Of a stretch of 64,000 nt of DNA, positions 18,821-27,962 are shown in pieces; position 1 is the stretch's first letter, and the number at the start of each line of letters is the position of its first letter. The position numbers and the translations under genes are program-made. The notes below the pieces were generated by a model. The model was not told the origin of the DNA, did not search any database, and saw only the letters and a program-made list of their open reading frames with translations. The stretch comes from Qipengyuania aurantiaca (GTDB lineage: Bacteria; Pseudomonadota; Alphaproteobacteria; Sphingomonadales; Sphingomonadaceae), in NCBI RefSeq assembly GCF_019711375.1, contig NZ_CP081295.1, positions 1,550,001 through 1,614,000 of the forward strand, in the 5' to 3' direction.

Positions 18821-19397
18821 TGGTTTTCCATCCTGTCGGCAGGTGCAGGCTCGCTGGTATGAATCGCCGATTGGCTAGCTACCATGGGCGAGCGCGCTGA
18901 GAGTGGGTAAGCATAGGTAAGCTGAGCGGCAATGCAAACCTGCCGCGGGCTGAGAAGAGGGCGTGCCGATCGCAGATAGCGAACGTAACCCGCCGCATTC
19001 TGTTCTCCTTCCATTGAGCTGGAGCGGTGGTAATAAAATTTTGGGAGCACATGAAGACGCCATTTGGACGTGACGCCCTTCGTCGGAATTTTCCTCATGC
19101 CAACACACGGTGCGTTGGCGGATGCGCCACCTTCGACCACATCAGGCCGATAGCAAACAGGCCATTCGCGAGCCCAAAGCTTCCCTTGAATTGCGCCGCC
19201 GGGCTGGAATTAGGGTCTTCGCGAAGAAATTTCCCAATGATTTGAGTGCCCATTTTTGTCGTCTATGGGGCACCACATTCAGATATGGCGCTACACCCCC
19301 ATTGAGGGGCTATCCTCGCGCTTTCGCCGAGACGAGCATTCCTCTCTCGTGTTTGCCTTTCATCCCAGCTCGTGCACCCGGCCTTGCTTGCGTGAAC
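18821..19397. other. intergenic region without a recognisable gene
   Basis: About 577 bases between the BCCT start and the 3' end of the NodT-type gene. Short open stretches exist on both strands but none shows a family motif together with a ribosome site. The part next to 18820 must hold the BCCT promoter. A small CCCC-ATTGA-GGGG hairpin near 19310 follows the NodT gene on the minus strand and lacks a U tract. Confidence 0.5.
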
Positions 19398-20765
19398 TCA
19401 TTCCGGTGTCCCGCCCATAGCCTGGTAGAGCCCGACCAGCGCGGTCAGTTCCTCCGCTCTTACCTGTACCAGCGACAGCTCGACGCCCAGCAAGGCACGC
19501 TGTGCATCGAGCTGCTCGATATAGGGCGTGTAGCCGGCGCGATAGCGATTTCGTGCATGACGCAGGGCGTCGGTCACGGCCGCCCGCTGGGATTCGAGTG
19601 CGGCTTCCTGCTGATTCAGATTGGCCAGCACCGCCATGCGATCTTCTACTTCGCGAAAGGCGTTGAGGACGGCTGAACGGTAAGCCCAGGCGGCCTGGTC
19701 GCGCTGCGCTGTCGCTCCGTCGAGCTGCGCCTGCACCTTGCCGCCTTGGAAAATGGGGGCGAGGATGCTGCCGCCCAGCGACCACACGCTAACCGGATCG
19801 GCGAGCAGATCGGACAACACCACACCTGTTGCCGCCCCGAGATCGATCGAGGGCATGAATTCGGCGCGGGCCATGCGCATTTTCGCATCGGCCGCTACGA
19901 TACGGTATTCGGCAGCTGCGACATCGGGGCGGCGGCGCAGCAGTTCGGAGGGAAGCGCCGCTGGTGCCGGTGGCTGGCGCAGGCCTGCCAGCGTTCCGCC
20001 GCGCTCGATCGCGCCCGGCAGTTCGCCGGTGAGTACGGAGAGCGCGTTTTCCTGCCGCGCGATCTGCGCTTTCAGCTGCGGGACGAGCTGGGCGGTGGCC
20101 TGAAACTCGGCCTCGGCCTGCCTTAGAGGTAGCTGGGAAGTGTAGCCGACCTCGGCCCGGTCGCGGGCGAACTTCACCGCCTCCTGCCGTGCAGCCAGCG
20201 TTTCTTCTAGGATGGTGAGACGCGCGTCGAGTGCGAGCAGGGTAATGTAGCCGCTGGCCGTCGCAGCGCTCACCGAGAGACGTGCTGCCTCCGCGGTGGC
20301 AGCACTCACAGCGACACCCGCCTCTGCCGCATCGACGCGGGCAGAGTTCTTGCCGAACAGGTCGAGTTCGTAGGAAGCACGGAATGCAGGCTGTGCAGCC
20401 AGTGTGGTTTGCGCCTGACCGAACGGGGACACTTCGCGCCGGACACCGCCCTCGACTCCGGCGCCAAGCGAGGGGAGGAGGAAGCCGCGCGAGGCTCGCT
20501 CTGTTGCGCGCGCTTCCTCCACACGAGCGGCGGCTATTTGGACGTCGGAATTGTTGAGCCGTGCCTGTTCGACAAGCCGCGAAAGCTGCCTGTCACCGAA
20601 GGCGTCCCACCAGTCCGCTTCTGCTGGAACAGTCCCCTCGAGGCTGGTTCGCCACTCAGCCGGCGGAGCAACGGCGGCGCCAAGCGGGGCCTCCTGCAGT
20701 GTGGGCGCGCAGGCGGAAAGGGCGAGGGCGCTACTGACCAGGACGGCAAGGGTTCTGCTCTTCAC
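19398..20765 (-). CDS. NodT family efflux outer membrane lipoprotein
   Basis: This TolC-like channel is the outer-membrane part of the EmrAB-type pump encoded just upstream. The 455-residue lipoprotein has a signal ending in LALSAC, the NodT-type DWWDAFGDRQLSRLVEQA start and two long helical OEP domains. The frame is open further upstream, but the GTG at 20765 has GGAGGA at the right distance and follows the adaptor stop by two bases, so I chose it. It is the last gene of the tetR-emrB-emrA-nodT operon. Confidence 0.92.
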   Translation of the reverse strand: MKSRTLAVLVSSALALSACAPTLQEAPLGAAVAPPAEWRTSLEGTVPAEADWWDAFGDRQLSRLVEQARLNNSDVQIAAARVEEARATERASRGFLLPSLGAGVEGGVRREVSPFGQAQTTLAAQPAFRASYELDLFGKNSARVDAAEAGVAVSAATAEAARLSVSAATASGYITLLALDARLTILEETLAARQEAVKFARDRAEVGYTSQLPLRQAEAEFQATAQLVPQLKAQIARQENALSVLTGELPGAIERGGTLAGLRQPPAPAALPSELLRRRPDVAAAEYRIVAADAKMRMARAEFMPSIDLGAATGVVLSDLLADPVSVWSLGGSILAPIFQGGKVQAQLDGATAQRDQAAWAYRSAVLNAFREVEDRMAVLANLNQQEAALESQRAAVTDALRHARNRYRAGYTPYIEQLDAQRALLGVELSLVQVRAEELTALVGLYQAMGGTPE

Positions 20766-20767
20766 GA

Positions 20768-21877
20768 TCAGTCCTCCGTATGGACAGTGGCGACGACCGA
20801 CATGCCCGGGCCGAGCCGCTGGGCGGCTTCCTGCCCCTTGTCGAGCACGATGCGCACGGCGATGCGCTGCGGCACCTTGACGAAATTGCCTGCGCCGGTG
20901 TCGGGTTTCACCAGGCTGAATTCGCTGCTGGCAGCCGGCGCAATGCTTTGCACCCGGCCAGTGAGTTCCAAGCCACCCAGCGCGTCGATTTCGAGGGTGG
21001 CGCGCTGGCCGACCGCCATGTTCGCGGTCTGCGTTTCCTTGAAATTCGCCACGACCCATAGGTCGTCGGGGACGATGTACATGAGCTGGGTCCCGGCAGT
21101 GACCAGCTGGCCGACGCGCGCGCTGACCTCGCTCAGCCGTCCTGCACGCGGCGCGCGGATCTCGGTGCGCGAGAGCTCGAATTCGGCGAGGCCCTTGGTT
21201 GCCTCCGCGCCCGCCACCTGCGCCTCGAGTGCGCCGCGCCCGACGGTGACCGAGCGCACGTTCTCGGCCGCAATGGCGCGCTGCGCCTGCGCCTGGCTGA
21301 CACCCGCCTGCGCCTGTTGCAGCGCCGCGCGGGCCTGGTCGCGCTCACGCAGCGACACGGAGCCTTCGCCAACCAGCTCTGCGATGCGGTTCATGTCGGC
21401 CTGCGCCTTCTGCAGTCCGGCGCGGGCCGCAGCGACGGCGGCATCCTGCGCTTCAAGCTGCGCCTGTGCCGAGCGCAGGCTTTGCGCGCTGTTGGCCAGC
21501 GTCGCTCGCTGCGCTGCGGTGTTGGCCGCGCCCTGCTGGAGCTTCTGCTGGTAGGGCGCATCGTCGATCCGGGCGAGCAGCTCGCCCTTCTCCACGCGCT
21601 GGAAGTCCGCCACCGGCACCTCGACGAGGTAGCCTGCCACCTGCGGGCTGACGACCGTGGTGCGCCCGCGGACATAGGCGTTGTTGGTCGTCTCATCGCC
21701 ACCGCCGAAGGGCGGGAGGTCCCAGGCGAACAGGGCCACGAGGACGCCGAGGAGGATCGCCCCGACCGCTACCACGATCCGGCGGCGCGAGGGGTTGGGC
21801 GACCAGCCTGTCTCCTGCTCGGGCGCGGGCGCGTCTTCGGTCATGGTTTCGGTTTCGGAAGGGTTCGGATCGGTCAT
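20768..21877 (-). CDS. emrA: HlyD/EmrA family membrane fusion protein
   Basis: This 369-residue periplasmic adaptor links the inner-membrane MFS pump to the NodT channel. A polar N-terminus is followed by one membrane helix (about residues 33-52) and a barrel-sandwich domain split by a coiled-coil hairpin (about 115-205, Ala/Gln/Arg-rich). The C-terminal half contains TEIRAPRAGRLSEVSARVGQLV, typical of HlyD_D23/EmrA. Its ATG overlaps the MFS stop. The EmrA assignment follows from its pairing with a DHA2-type MFS protein. Confidence 0.92.
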   Translation of the reverse strand: MTDPNPSETETMTEDAPAPEQETGWSPNPSRRRIVVAVGAILLGVLVALFAWDLPPFGGGDETTNNAYVRGRTTVVSPQVAGYLVEVPVADFQRVEKGELLARIDDAPYQQKLQQGAANTAAQRATLANSAQSLRSAQAQLEAQDAAVAAARAGLQKAQADMNRIAELVGEGSVSLRERDQARAALQQAQAGVSQAQAQRAIAAENVRSVTVGRGALEAQVAGAEATKGLAEFELSRTEIRAPRAGRLSEVSARVGQLVTAGTQLMYIVPDDLWVVANFKETQTANMAVGQRATLEIDALGGLELTGRVQSIAPAASSEFSLVKPDTGAGNFVKVPQRIAVRIVLDKGQEAAQRLGPGMSVVATVHTED

Positions 21878-23559
21878 TGTCTGGTCCTTGCGAGCATGGC
21901 CTCCATGAAGGCCAGTTCCTTGGCGAGCGGGTTACGCCCGCGGATCTTGTCGATGAGCCACGGCACGAAGACGACGGCGAAAGTCACCGCCGAGAGCGTG
22001 CCGATGAGGAAGAAAACATCGTTGAAGGCGAGCACCGCAGCCTCGCGGCCGACTTCCTGCGAGATGCTCGCGGCGGCGGACTGCTGCTGGAGAGCGGGGT
22101 CGCCCTGAAGCGGAGCGGCACGCTGTGCGGCATTGCCAAGAGCCTGACCCAGTTGCTGGTTCGCGAGGGTGAGCGTGCTTCCGGCGTCGATGAGATGCGT
22201 TTTCAGGCGCACGGTGTGGAAGGCGGACAGCAGCGAAATACCCGCAAGGCCGCCGATCGATTGCGAGAGCGAGAATATCGCGATGAAGCTGATGACATAG
22301 CTCTGGCCCGCCGCAAGCGCGCGCAGCATCCCCTCCATCATGATCGGTCCCATGGCGAAGACCGCACCGAAGGCGATGGCGGCCTGCGTGAGGTAGAGAT
22401 CCTGCGGCCTTGTCATCACCCCGGTGCGCGTATCGGCAAAGGCGGCGATGCAGATGACGAGGATGGCGAAGAGCACGGGCCGGGTCAGGTCCTTGGGGTC
22501 GAGCCGCACCACTGACAGCGCCATGCCGCCGAAGGTGGCCCCGGCGAGGACCCAGAAATAGCCGGTCAGCTGCTCGTTGCCGTAGCCCAGCGCGGCGAAC
22601 ATCCCGCTCGCCCCGAAGCCTTGCTCGGCAACGAGGATGCGCACCGTTGCCCCGATCAGCGCAAGCGCGAGGATGGAGCGGCTCGACAGCCAGCTTAGGT
22701 CGAGCATGGGGCTCTTGCGGTTTGCTTCGATCAGGAAGCACCCGCCCAGCGCTAGGATGCTGGTGGCCAGCGCATAACCGAGCCATGGCGTGTCCCACCA
22801 CTGGATGCGGCCCTGGATCAGGAAGGCGCACAATGCGGCGACCCCGATAATGAACAAGGCGATGCTCGGGATATCGAGCTTCTCGAAGGTCTGCTTGCGG
22901 ATACCCGGCGGCAGGCGCAGCCAGTAGACCATCCCCAGGCCCAGCAGCGAAAGCGCGAACTGAAACTGGAAGATATGGCTGATGTCGCCGTCGACCAGCA
23001 GGGCCGGCGAGAGTGCGCGAGTGAGCGGGAAGGCGACCTGCGTGAGGCCGAGCGAGATTACCAGTCCGCCAACACGCATGGCCGCGGGCAGCCCCTGCAT
23101 GAGGTAATAGATCGCGAGCGCGGAGAGGCCGCTGGCGGTAATGCCCGCAACTGCGCGCGCCGCGAGTTCGGGATAGTAGCCGGGACCGATCATCTGCACG
23201 AAATTAGCCGCGACCAGTCCCGCCATGGCCCAGCGCACGAAGGGCTGGATGCCGAATTCCTGCCGCACTCGGAACAAGAGCATGCTCATGGTGGCGTAGG
23301 TCGAATAGAAGGCCACCGTCAGCCAGCCTGTCTCGACCGGTGTCAGCACGAATTCGGCCTGCAGCGCGGGTGCGTTGGCAAGCAGGAATCCGTTTTGCGC
23401 GCCGCCTACCAGAGCCATGAAGATACCGATGGCGAGATAGGCCGCGCGGCGCCCTGGGGGGTGGTCGGGGTTGGCCGGAGAGCCGGGGAGGATCGGCATC
23501 TCGTGCGGCTTGAAGCGGTAGCCATCCACAGTGTCGATGAGGGTGTCGCGTTCGGTCAC
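21874..23559 (-). CDS. MFS transporter, DHA2/EmrB-like
   Basis: This 561-residue inner-membrane drug:H+ antiporter-type protein has about fourteen helices. The long hydrophilic N-terminus (about 35 residues) precedes helix 1 (AAYLAIGIFMALVGGAQNG). It resembles EmrB/DHA2 exporters in length and operon context, though the usual EmrB motif C is not obvious, so the substrate and exact subfamily are uncertain. The GTG start overlaps the stop of the TetR gene (GTGA) and its stop overlaps the adaptor ATG, so the whole set is translationally coupled. Confidence 0.87.
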   Translation of the reverse strand: MTERDTLIDTVDGYRFKPHEMPILPGSPANPDHPPGRRAAYLAIGIFMALVGGAQNGFLLANAPALQAEFVLTPVETGWLTVAFYSTYATMSMLLFRVRQEFGIQPFVRWAMAGLVAANFVQMIGPGYYPELAARAVAGITASGLSALAIYYLMQGLPAAMRVGGLVISLGLTQVAFPLTRALSPALLVDGDISHIFQFQFALSLLGLGMVYWLRLPPGIRKQTFEKLDIPSIALFIIGVAALCAFLIQGRIQWWDTPWLGYALATSILALGGCFLIEANRKSPMLDLSWLSSRSILALALIGATVRILVAEQGFGASGMFAALGYGNEQLTGYFWVLAGATFGGMALSVVRLDPKDLTRPVLFAILVICIAAFADTRTGVMTRPQDLYLTQAAIAFGAVFAMGPIMMEGMLRALAAGQSYVISFIAIFSLSQSIGGLAGISLLSAFHTVRLKTHLIDAGSTLTLANQQLGQALGNAAQRAAPLQGDPALQQQSAAASISQEVGREAAVLAFNDVFFLIGTLSAVTFAVVFVPWLIDKIRGRNPLAKELAFMEAMLARTRQ

Positions 23560-24185
23560 GGCATCAGCGCTCCGTTGACGAGAACTTCTTCAAGCGCAGC
23601 TGCAAATTCAGCATCGTCTTCCATCCCGCCAACAAGCTTGCCGAGGCGGTCGCGCCGGGCGACGGTGCTGGCAGCGGAATAGATGAAATTCGCCACCCGA
23701 AACTGGAGGTGCGTCGGGGCCTTGCCACGCTCGTCCGCTGCAGCTTGCGCCAGATCGATGAAATGCCGGTGAAGCGGCTGCGAAAGCGTTTCGAGCAGCC
23801 ATTGCGAGCGGTCGCTATCGATCGTTATGTCGCGCAGCAGCAGGCGTGGGACCTCTGGCCGATCGAGGAGATAGGCGAGGAACGCGCGGGCCGAATGGTC
23901 GAGCCGATGCTGGGCGCTTGCCTCTTCGCTATCGCCAGGGGCCCGCTCGAGCGCCTCGCGCAGATCTGCCCCGGCCTGCGAGACGATATCCTTCCACAAG
24001 CCCTGCTTGCCGCCAAAGCGATAGGAAATCAGCGCAACGTCGACCCCGGCATCGCCGGCTATCTCGCGCAGCGACGTCGCCTCGAATCCCTGCGCGGCAA
24101 AGCGCTGCAGCGCGGCCCGCGAAATCGCTGCACTGGTGTCGCTATCGGTATCTTTCGGGCGTCCACGCCCGCGTCGCTCGGCCAT
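23556..24185 (-). CDS. TetR/AcrR family regulator of the efflux operon
   Basis: This 209-residue repressor-type protein begins with a basic arm (MAERRGRGRPKDTDSD). Its HTH domain includes RFAAQGFEATSLREIAGDAG and the recognition helix region VALISYRFGGKQGLWKDIV. The C-terminal ligand domain is of the CerR/YbiH-like size. It is the first gene of the operon and overlaps the MFS start by four bases, so it would limit its own expression and that of the pump. A 20-bp palindrome lies 44 bases upstream. Confidence 0.92.
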   Translation of the reverse strand: MAERRGRGRPKDTDSDTSAAISRAALQRFAAQGFEATSLREIAGDAGVDVALISYRFGGKQGLWKDIVSQAGADLREALERAPGDSEEASAQHRLDHSARAFLAYLLDRPEVPRLLLRDITIDSDRSQWLLETLSQPLHRHFIDLAQAAADERGKAPTHLQFRVANFIYSAASTVARRDRLGKLVGGMEDDAEFAAALEEVLVNGALMP

Positions 24186-24228
24186 TCACCGCTCCTTGTG
24201 CGCTGCAACATAAGGCCCGGCGGTCGAG

Positions 24229-24248
24229 TATTCAATGATTGTTGAATA
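24229..24248. promoter_or_regulatory. palindromic operator candidate for the TetR efflux operon
   Basis: TATTCAA and TTGAATA form 7-bp inverted arms around TGATTG, 20 bp in all, 44 bases upstream of the TetR start codon. Symmetry, length and position fit a TetR-family operator. The AT content stands out from the GC-rich surroundings. Confidence 0.6.
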
Positions 24249-24434
24249 AATCGACCTGGGCCCGCTGCCATTCGCGCGGAGCGACCCGTCATCGGTGGAT
24301 AAGCCCTGTTCCCCAATCGGTTCCGTCAGAGAGGAAAAATTGCATTTCGAAACCGAACTGATGCTGGCGTGTTTCCATCACGAAGCCCGGTCGGATTGCG
24401 ACGGGCGCTATTCTCTCGATAAAGGACTAGGCAC

Positions 24435-25121
24435 ATGAAAATCCTCATGGTTCTAACCAGCCACGACCAGCTGGGCGATACCGGCAAGAAAACCGGCTTC
24501 TGGCTCGAGGAATTTGCAGCGCCCTACTACGTGCTCAAGGATGCGGGCCACGACATCACGCTGGCGAGTCCGGCCGGCGGGCAGCCCCCGCTGGACCCCA
24601 AGTCCGACGAACCCGATGCGCAGACCGATGCGACCAAGCGGTTCAAGGATGATGAGGAAGCGCAGGCGCATCTCGCTTCGACCCATAAGTTGGCCGATGT
24701 CGACGTTTCGCAATTCGACGGGGTGTTCTATCCCGGGGGGCACGGGCCGCTGTGGGATTTGGCGGAAAGCGCCGATTCCAAGGCGACCATCGAGGGTGCG
24801 CTCTCGGCGGGCAAGCCGGTTGCGCTCGTCTGCCATGCGCCGGCCGTCCTCAAGAACGTGACGTCTCCCGATGGCGAACCGATCGTGAAGGGCCGCAAGG
24901 TCACCGGCTTCACCAACGAGGAAGAAGAAGCGGTCGGCCTGACCGACGTGGTGCCCTTCCTGCTCGAAGACGTACTGAAGCAGCAGGGCGGAAATTATTC
25001 CAAGGTCGGCGTATTCGAACCCTATGTCGTGCAGGATGGCCTGCTGATCACCGGCCAGAACCCGCCTTCGAGCGAGCCTGCTGCGGAAAAGTTGCTGGAA
25101 ACTCTGGCCAAGGCCGGTTGA
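24435..25121 (+). CDS. DJ-1/PfpI family protein (Hsp31-like)
   Basis: This 228-residue protein of the type 1 glutamine amidotransferase-like superfamily begins MKILMVLTSHDQLGDTGKKTGFWLEE, which is typical of Hsp31/DJ-1 glyoxalase III-like proteins. The nucleophile elbow is ALVCHAPAVL, with the catalytic Cys followed by His. The GVFYPGGHGPLWDL loop supplies the conserved glycines. The likely role is methylglyoxal or glycation-damage handling in the cytoplasm. It is monocistronic behind AAGGA and convergent with the LysR gene. Confidence 0.9.
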   Translation: MKILMVLTSHDQLGDTGKKTGFWLEEFAAPYYVLKDAGHDITLASPAGGQPPLDPKSDEPDAQTDATKRFKDDEEAQAHLASTHKLADVDVSQFDGVFYPGGHGPLWDLAESADSKATIEGALSAGKPVALVCHAPAVLKNVTSPDGEPIVKGRKVTGFTNEEEEAVGLTDVVPFLLEDVLKQQGGNYSKVGVFEPYVVQDGLLITGQNPPSSEPAAEKLLETLAKAG

Positions 25122-25139
25122 TCCTCGCTGGCAGGCGCG

Positions 25140-26036
25140 TCAGTCGAGCCTGCCAGCTTCTTCCCGCACGATGCGGGCCAGCTTTTCGTCGCGCTTCGAG
25201 CGCGTCTTGCCCTTGAGCCAGATCAGGCGCAGTTCGAGCAGTGTCGGCTGGCCGAGGGGGGCTTTCGACAGCTTGTCTCGGTCCGGAAATCCGAGGATCC
25301 CGCTGCGCGGCAGGATCGTGTAGCCGAGCCCGCCTGCAACGGGCGCGGGTATTTGCCCGATCTGGTTCACCGAGCTGCGGATGCGCAGGGTCTCCCACCC
25401 GCGATAATCCGGGGCGAAGTTCGCGCCGAGGACAAGATCGGCATATCGCGGCCCGTCGGGGTGGTGGATGTATCCGAGGTCCTGGAGGTCGCTAAAGCGT
25501 GGCGTCCTGCCCTGCCATGCGCCGGGAAGGACGAGGTCGAGAGGTTCCGCGCCAAGCCTTTCCATTTCAAGGCGCGGATGGCGCTGGTCGCCCGACACAA
25601 TTCCGAAATCGAAAGCGCCCGCCAAGACACCCTGGAGGATGCTTTCCTCCGGCGCTGCATCGAGTGTGATCGAGAGGCCGGGCGCCTCAGCCATCCATTC
25701 GATCAGGCGGGGATAGAGAAATGTGGCGAAGCTGCCTGAACAGGTCAGCGAAAGCTTCCCCTTGTCCGCATCCTCATCGTCGAGGCTCGCAAGGAAAGCG
25801 CGCTCTTCGCGCCAGCGGGATTGGGCCAGGGCCAGCGTCTTTTCACCTGCCTCGGTAAGGAGAAAGCCGGGCGCCTCGCGTTCGACCAGCTTCGTGCCAA
25901 GCCTTTCTTCCAGCTTCGCTATGTGCTGCGACATGCCCGGCTGGGTCATGTGAAGCCGCTCCGCCGCCCGCGTAAAGCTGCGCTCCTCGCAAAGGATGCG
26001 GAAGGATTCGATCCAGCCGGAATTTAAAGCGGTCAT
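25140..26036 (-). CDS. LysR family transcriptional regulator
   Basis: This 298-residue regulator has an N-terminal winged helix (RILCEERSFTRAAERLHMTQ, then PGMSQHIAKLEERLG) and a LysR substrate-binding domain. It is divergent from the VOC-family gene at 26128, the usual arrangement for a LysR regulator and its target. A T-N11-A inverted repeat lies in the 91-base gap, only 9 bases from its own start codon, consistent with autorepression. The inducer is unknown. Confidence 0.93.
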   Translation of the reverse strand: MTALNSGWIESFRILCEERSFTRAAERLHMTQPGMSQHIAKLEERLGTKLVEREAPGFLLTEAGEKTLALAQSRWREERAFLASLDDEDADKGKLSLTCSGSFATFLYPRLIEWMAEAPGLSITLDAAPEESILQGVLAGAFDFGIVSGDQRHPRLEMERLGAEPLDLVLPGAWQGRTPRFSDLQDLGYIHHPDGPRYADLVLGANFAPDYRGWETLRIRSSVNQIGQIPAPVAGGLGYTILPRSGILGFPDRDKLSKAPLGQPTLLELRLIWLKGKTRSKRDEKLARIVREEAGRLD

Positions 26037-26045
26037 AACACGATC

Positions 26046-26070
26046 TTATCATATAGATAGAAAATGATAA
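26046..26070. promoter_or_regulatory. LysR-type operator box between divergent genes
   Basis: TTATCAT and ATGATAA are perfect 7-bp inverted arms separated by 11 bases, the classic T-N11-A geometry of LysR boxes. It sits in the AT-rich gap between the LysR gene and the VOC gene. Confidence 0.7.
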
Positions 26071-26127
26071 TCTAAATTTCTGCCGCGCCGCCCCGATATG
26101 CGTTGTGTCCCAGAGAAAGGAAACGAC

Positions 26128-26625
26128 ATGAATGTATCGCCTAAGACCTTTTCGCATATCGGCCTCTCCGTTCCGGATCTCGAGGCGGCGGTGAAATTCT
26201 ACACCGAGGTTCTCGGCCTCTACACTATCATGGAACCGACCGAGGTCTTCGAGGATGACAGCCCGATCGGCGTCATGTGTACAGACGTGTTCGGCCCGGA
26301 TTGGAAATCGCTGAAGATCGCCCACCTCGCGACGGCCGATCGTGTGGGTATCGAGATCTTCGAGTTTCCCGAAAACTATGCGCCGGAAAACAATCTCGAC
26401 CATCACCGCCACGGAACTTTCCATTTCTGCGTGCAGGACCCGGACGTCGAAGGCCTGGTCGAAAAGATCGTCGCCGCGGGCGGCAAGCAGCGTATGCCGA
26501 TCCGGGAATATTATCCGGGCGAGAAGCCCTATCGCATGTGCTATGTCGAAGACCCGTTCGGGATCGTCTTCGAAGTCTACAGCCACAGTTACGAATTGAC
26601 CTATTCCGAAGGCGCCTATTCGTGA
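26128..26625 (+). CDS. VOC/glyoxalase family protein
   Basis: This 165-residue vicinal-oxygen-chelate fold protein has paired beta-alpha-beta-beta-beta modules. The first begins FSHIGLSVPDLEAAVKFYTE and the second carries HGTFHFCVQDPDVEGLVEKI. Metal ligands are probably His in FSHIG, His in TFHF and Glu in IVFEVY. It may be a lyase, dioxygenase or isomerase; the substrate is unknown. ATG 28 is preferred over an earlier ATG at 26098 because AAAGGAAA lies just upstream. The divergent LysR gene and box suggest substrate-induced expression. Confidence 0.85.
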   Translation: MNVSPKTFSHIGLSVPDLEAAVKFYTEVLGLYTIMEPTEVFEDDSPIGVMCTDVFGPDWKSLKIAHLATADRVGIEIFEFPENYAPENNLDHHRHGTFHFCVQDPDVEGLVEKIVAAGGKQRMPIREYYPGEKPYRMCYVEDPFGIVFEVYSHSYELTYSEGAYS

Positions 26626-26633
26626 TCGCGGAA

Positions 26634-26665
26634 CCCGGCGGGACGGGGCAATCCGTCCCGCCGGG
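26634..26665 (+). terminator. strong hairpin after the VOC gene
   Basis: A perfect 13-bp stem (CCCGGCGGGACGG with CCGTCCCGCCGGG) encloses a 6-base loop 9 bases after the VOC stop. It lacks a U tract, so it may act as a bidirectional attenuating hairpin between convergent genes rather than a classic terminator. Confidence 0.5.
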
Positions 26666-26712
26666 GTCACCGCCGGCCGCCGGTGCCGACTAACCGGGCC
26701 CTGCGTATCCGA

Positions 26713-27810
26713 TCAGCCGATCCGGCCCTTGCGCGCGGCGGCGAGCATGGTTTCGCGGCGGGATACGCCGCATTTCATCTGCATGTTCTTGAGATGCCAC
26801 CGTACCGTTTCGTATGTTAGGCCGCACCTGTCGGCGGCGAGGCGCAGGTCGTCTTCAGCAAGGAGGATGGCGAGGATATCGGCCTCCCGGGCGGAAAAAT
26901 CATGCGCCGTTGCGAACAGGCGCGCGCTTGTTTCGGCCTGTTTCTCCTGGGCGACAATGGCGAGGAAGCAGTGGTCCTTGTCGGCCAGCCAGGCGAGGGC
27001 CTGCGGGACGCGGCTGAACTCCATTTTAACACCGGAAAGGTGCAGCGAAACCGGACGCTCGCCCAGCGCGGTCTCGATGGCCTGTTCGATGGCCCGATCA
27101 ACGCCTTCGTTGCCGCTGGCAAGCAGATCGCCCGTCGAGGAGAGGGGCCCCGAACGCGCGAGATATTGGTCTTGGCTGCTGTCGGCAAAGATCACCCGCC
27201 GCGCCCGGTCGACGACCATGTAGCAATAGCCGTTGCCGCTCATATGGCCCGCCACGGACCGGGCGACACGGATCGAATCCTTCATGGCGCGCTCCAGCGT
27301 AGGGAGGATCACGGCGAGCCTCTCGGCCTCCCTTTCGGCAAAGAATTCCTCCTTGAAACCGCGCTGGATGCTGATCGAGCGCCGTCCGATCTCCGCATCG
27401 TTCGCGATGATACCGTGGACCGAATCCTTGACGTCACCATCGAGATTTATCGCCTGGAAATATTCGGTCTTCGCAATGCTTTCGTTGCGGACGTATTTCT
27501 GGCCCAGTTGAGCGCCGTGGAGCGGGGTGAGCCGTGCGTAGGGGGTGCGGGGGTCGAAGCGGTTGTAGTAGGAATTGTACCGGGCAAGCCCCTTGGGATC
27601 GTGGTTCCAGTCGAGCGTATGGCGATGGGGTCCGAGAAGACCCGCCCCAAGCATCATCCCCTTGGAGCCACCGACCCATTCGCCAATGTCGCGAAGGAGG
27701 GCATCCCACGCATAGGCACCCGTCGCTGCGTCGCGGCAGCGTCGTTCGAGCAGCTCGATCGAAAGCCCCATGGGGCTTCTCAACCAGAACGCCGGAGTTT
27801 TGGCAACCAT
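26713..27810 (-). CDS. LuxR-type HTH transcriptional regulator
   Basis: This 365-residue protein ends in a LuxR-type HTH (about residues 300-360: FSAREADILAILLAEDDLRL, then CGLTYETVRWHLKNMQMKCG). The N-terminal 290 residues look like a large sensory region without a recognisable autoinducer domain or phosphoacceptor. The start is uncertain: 27810 is taken, but an ATG at 27771 (MGLSIELLERR) has a GAGAAG-like site. It lies downstream of the alpha/beta hydrolase-like gene on the same strand, with a gap of about 150 bases. The target is unknown. Confidence 0.82.
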   Translation of the reverse strand: MVAKTPAFWLRSPMGLSIELLERRCRDAATGAYAWDALLRDIGEWVGGSKGMMLGAGLLGPHRHTLDWNHDPKGLARYNSYYNRFDPRTPYARLTPLHGAQLGQKYVRNESIAKTEYFQAINLDGDVKDSVHGIIANDAEIGRRSISIQRGFKEEFFAEREAERLAVILPTLERAMKDSIRVARSVAGHMSGNGYCYMVVDRARRVIFADSSQDQYLARSGPLSSTGDLLASGNEGVDRAIEQAIETALGERPVSLHLSGVKMEFSRVPQALAWLADKDHCFLAIVAQEKQAETSARLFATAHDFSAREADILAILLAEDDLRLAADRCGLTYETVRWHLKNMQMKCGVSRRETMLAAARKGRIG

Positions 27811-27962
27811 GGCGGATCAAGCGGTTACGGCGATGATGCGCCGGTATCGGCGGCGTTTGCGCAGTCCAACCGGCGAACGCGAACCATTCCGACCCTCCTG
27901 CTTCTGGAAGCGCAGTAACACAGAGATGCCGGCGATAACCCACCCAGTTGGGTGGGCTGCGG

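Noticed and set aside
19110..19676. 188-codon plus frame across the NodT 3' end
   Set aside because: Its second half is antisense to NodT and the first half has no family motif.
26634..26665. Second half of a transposon inverted repeat
   Set aside because: The 13-bp arms are only 6 bases apart and next to a stop codon, which fits a transcript hairpin rather than element ends.
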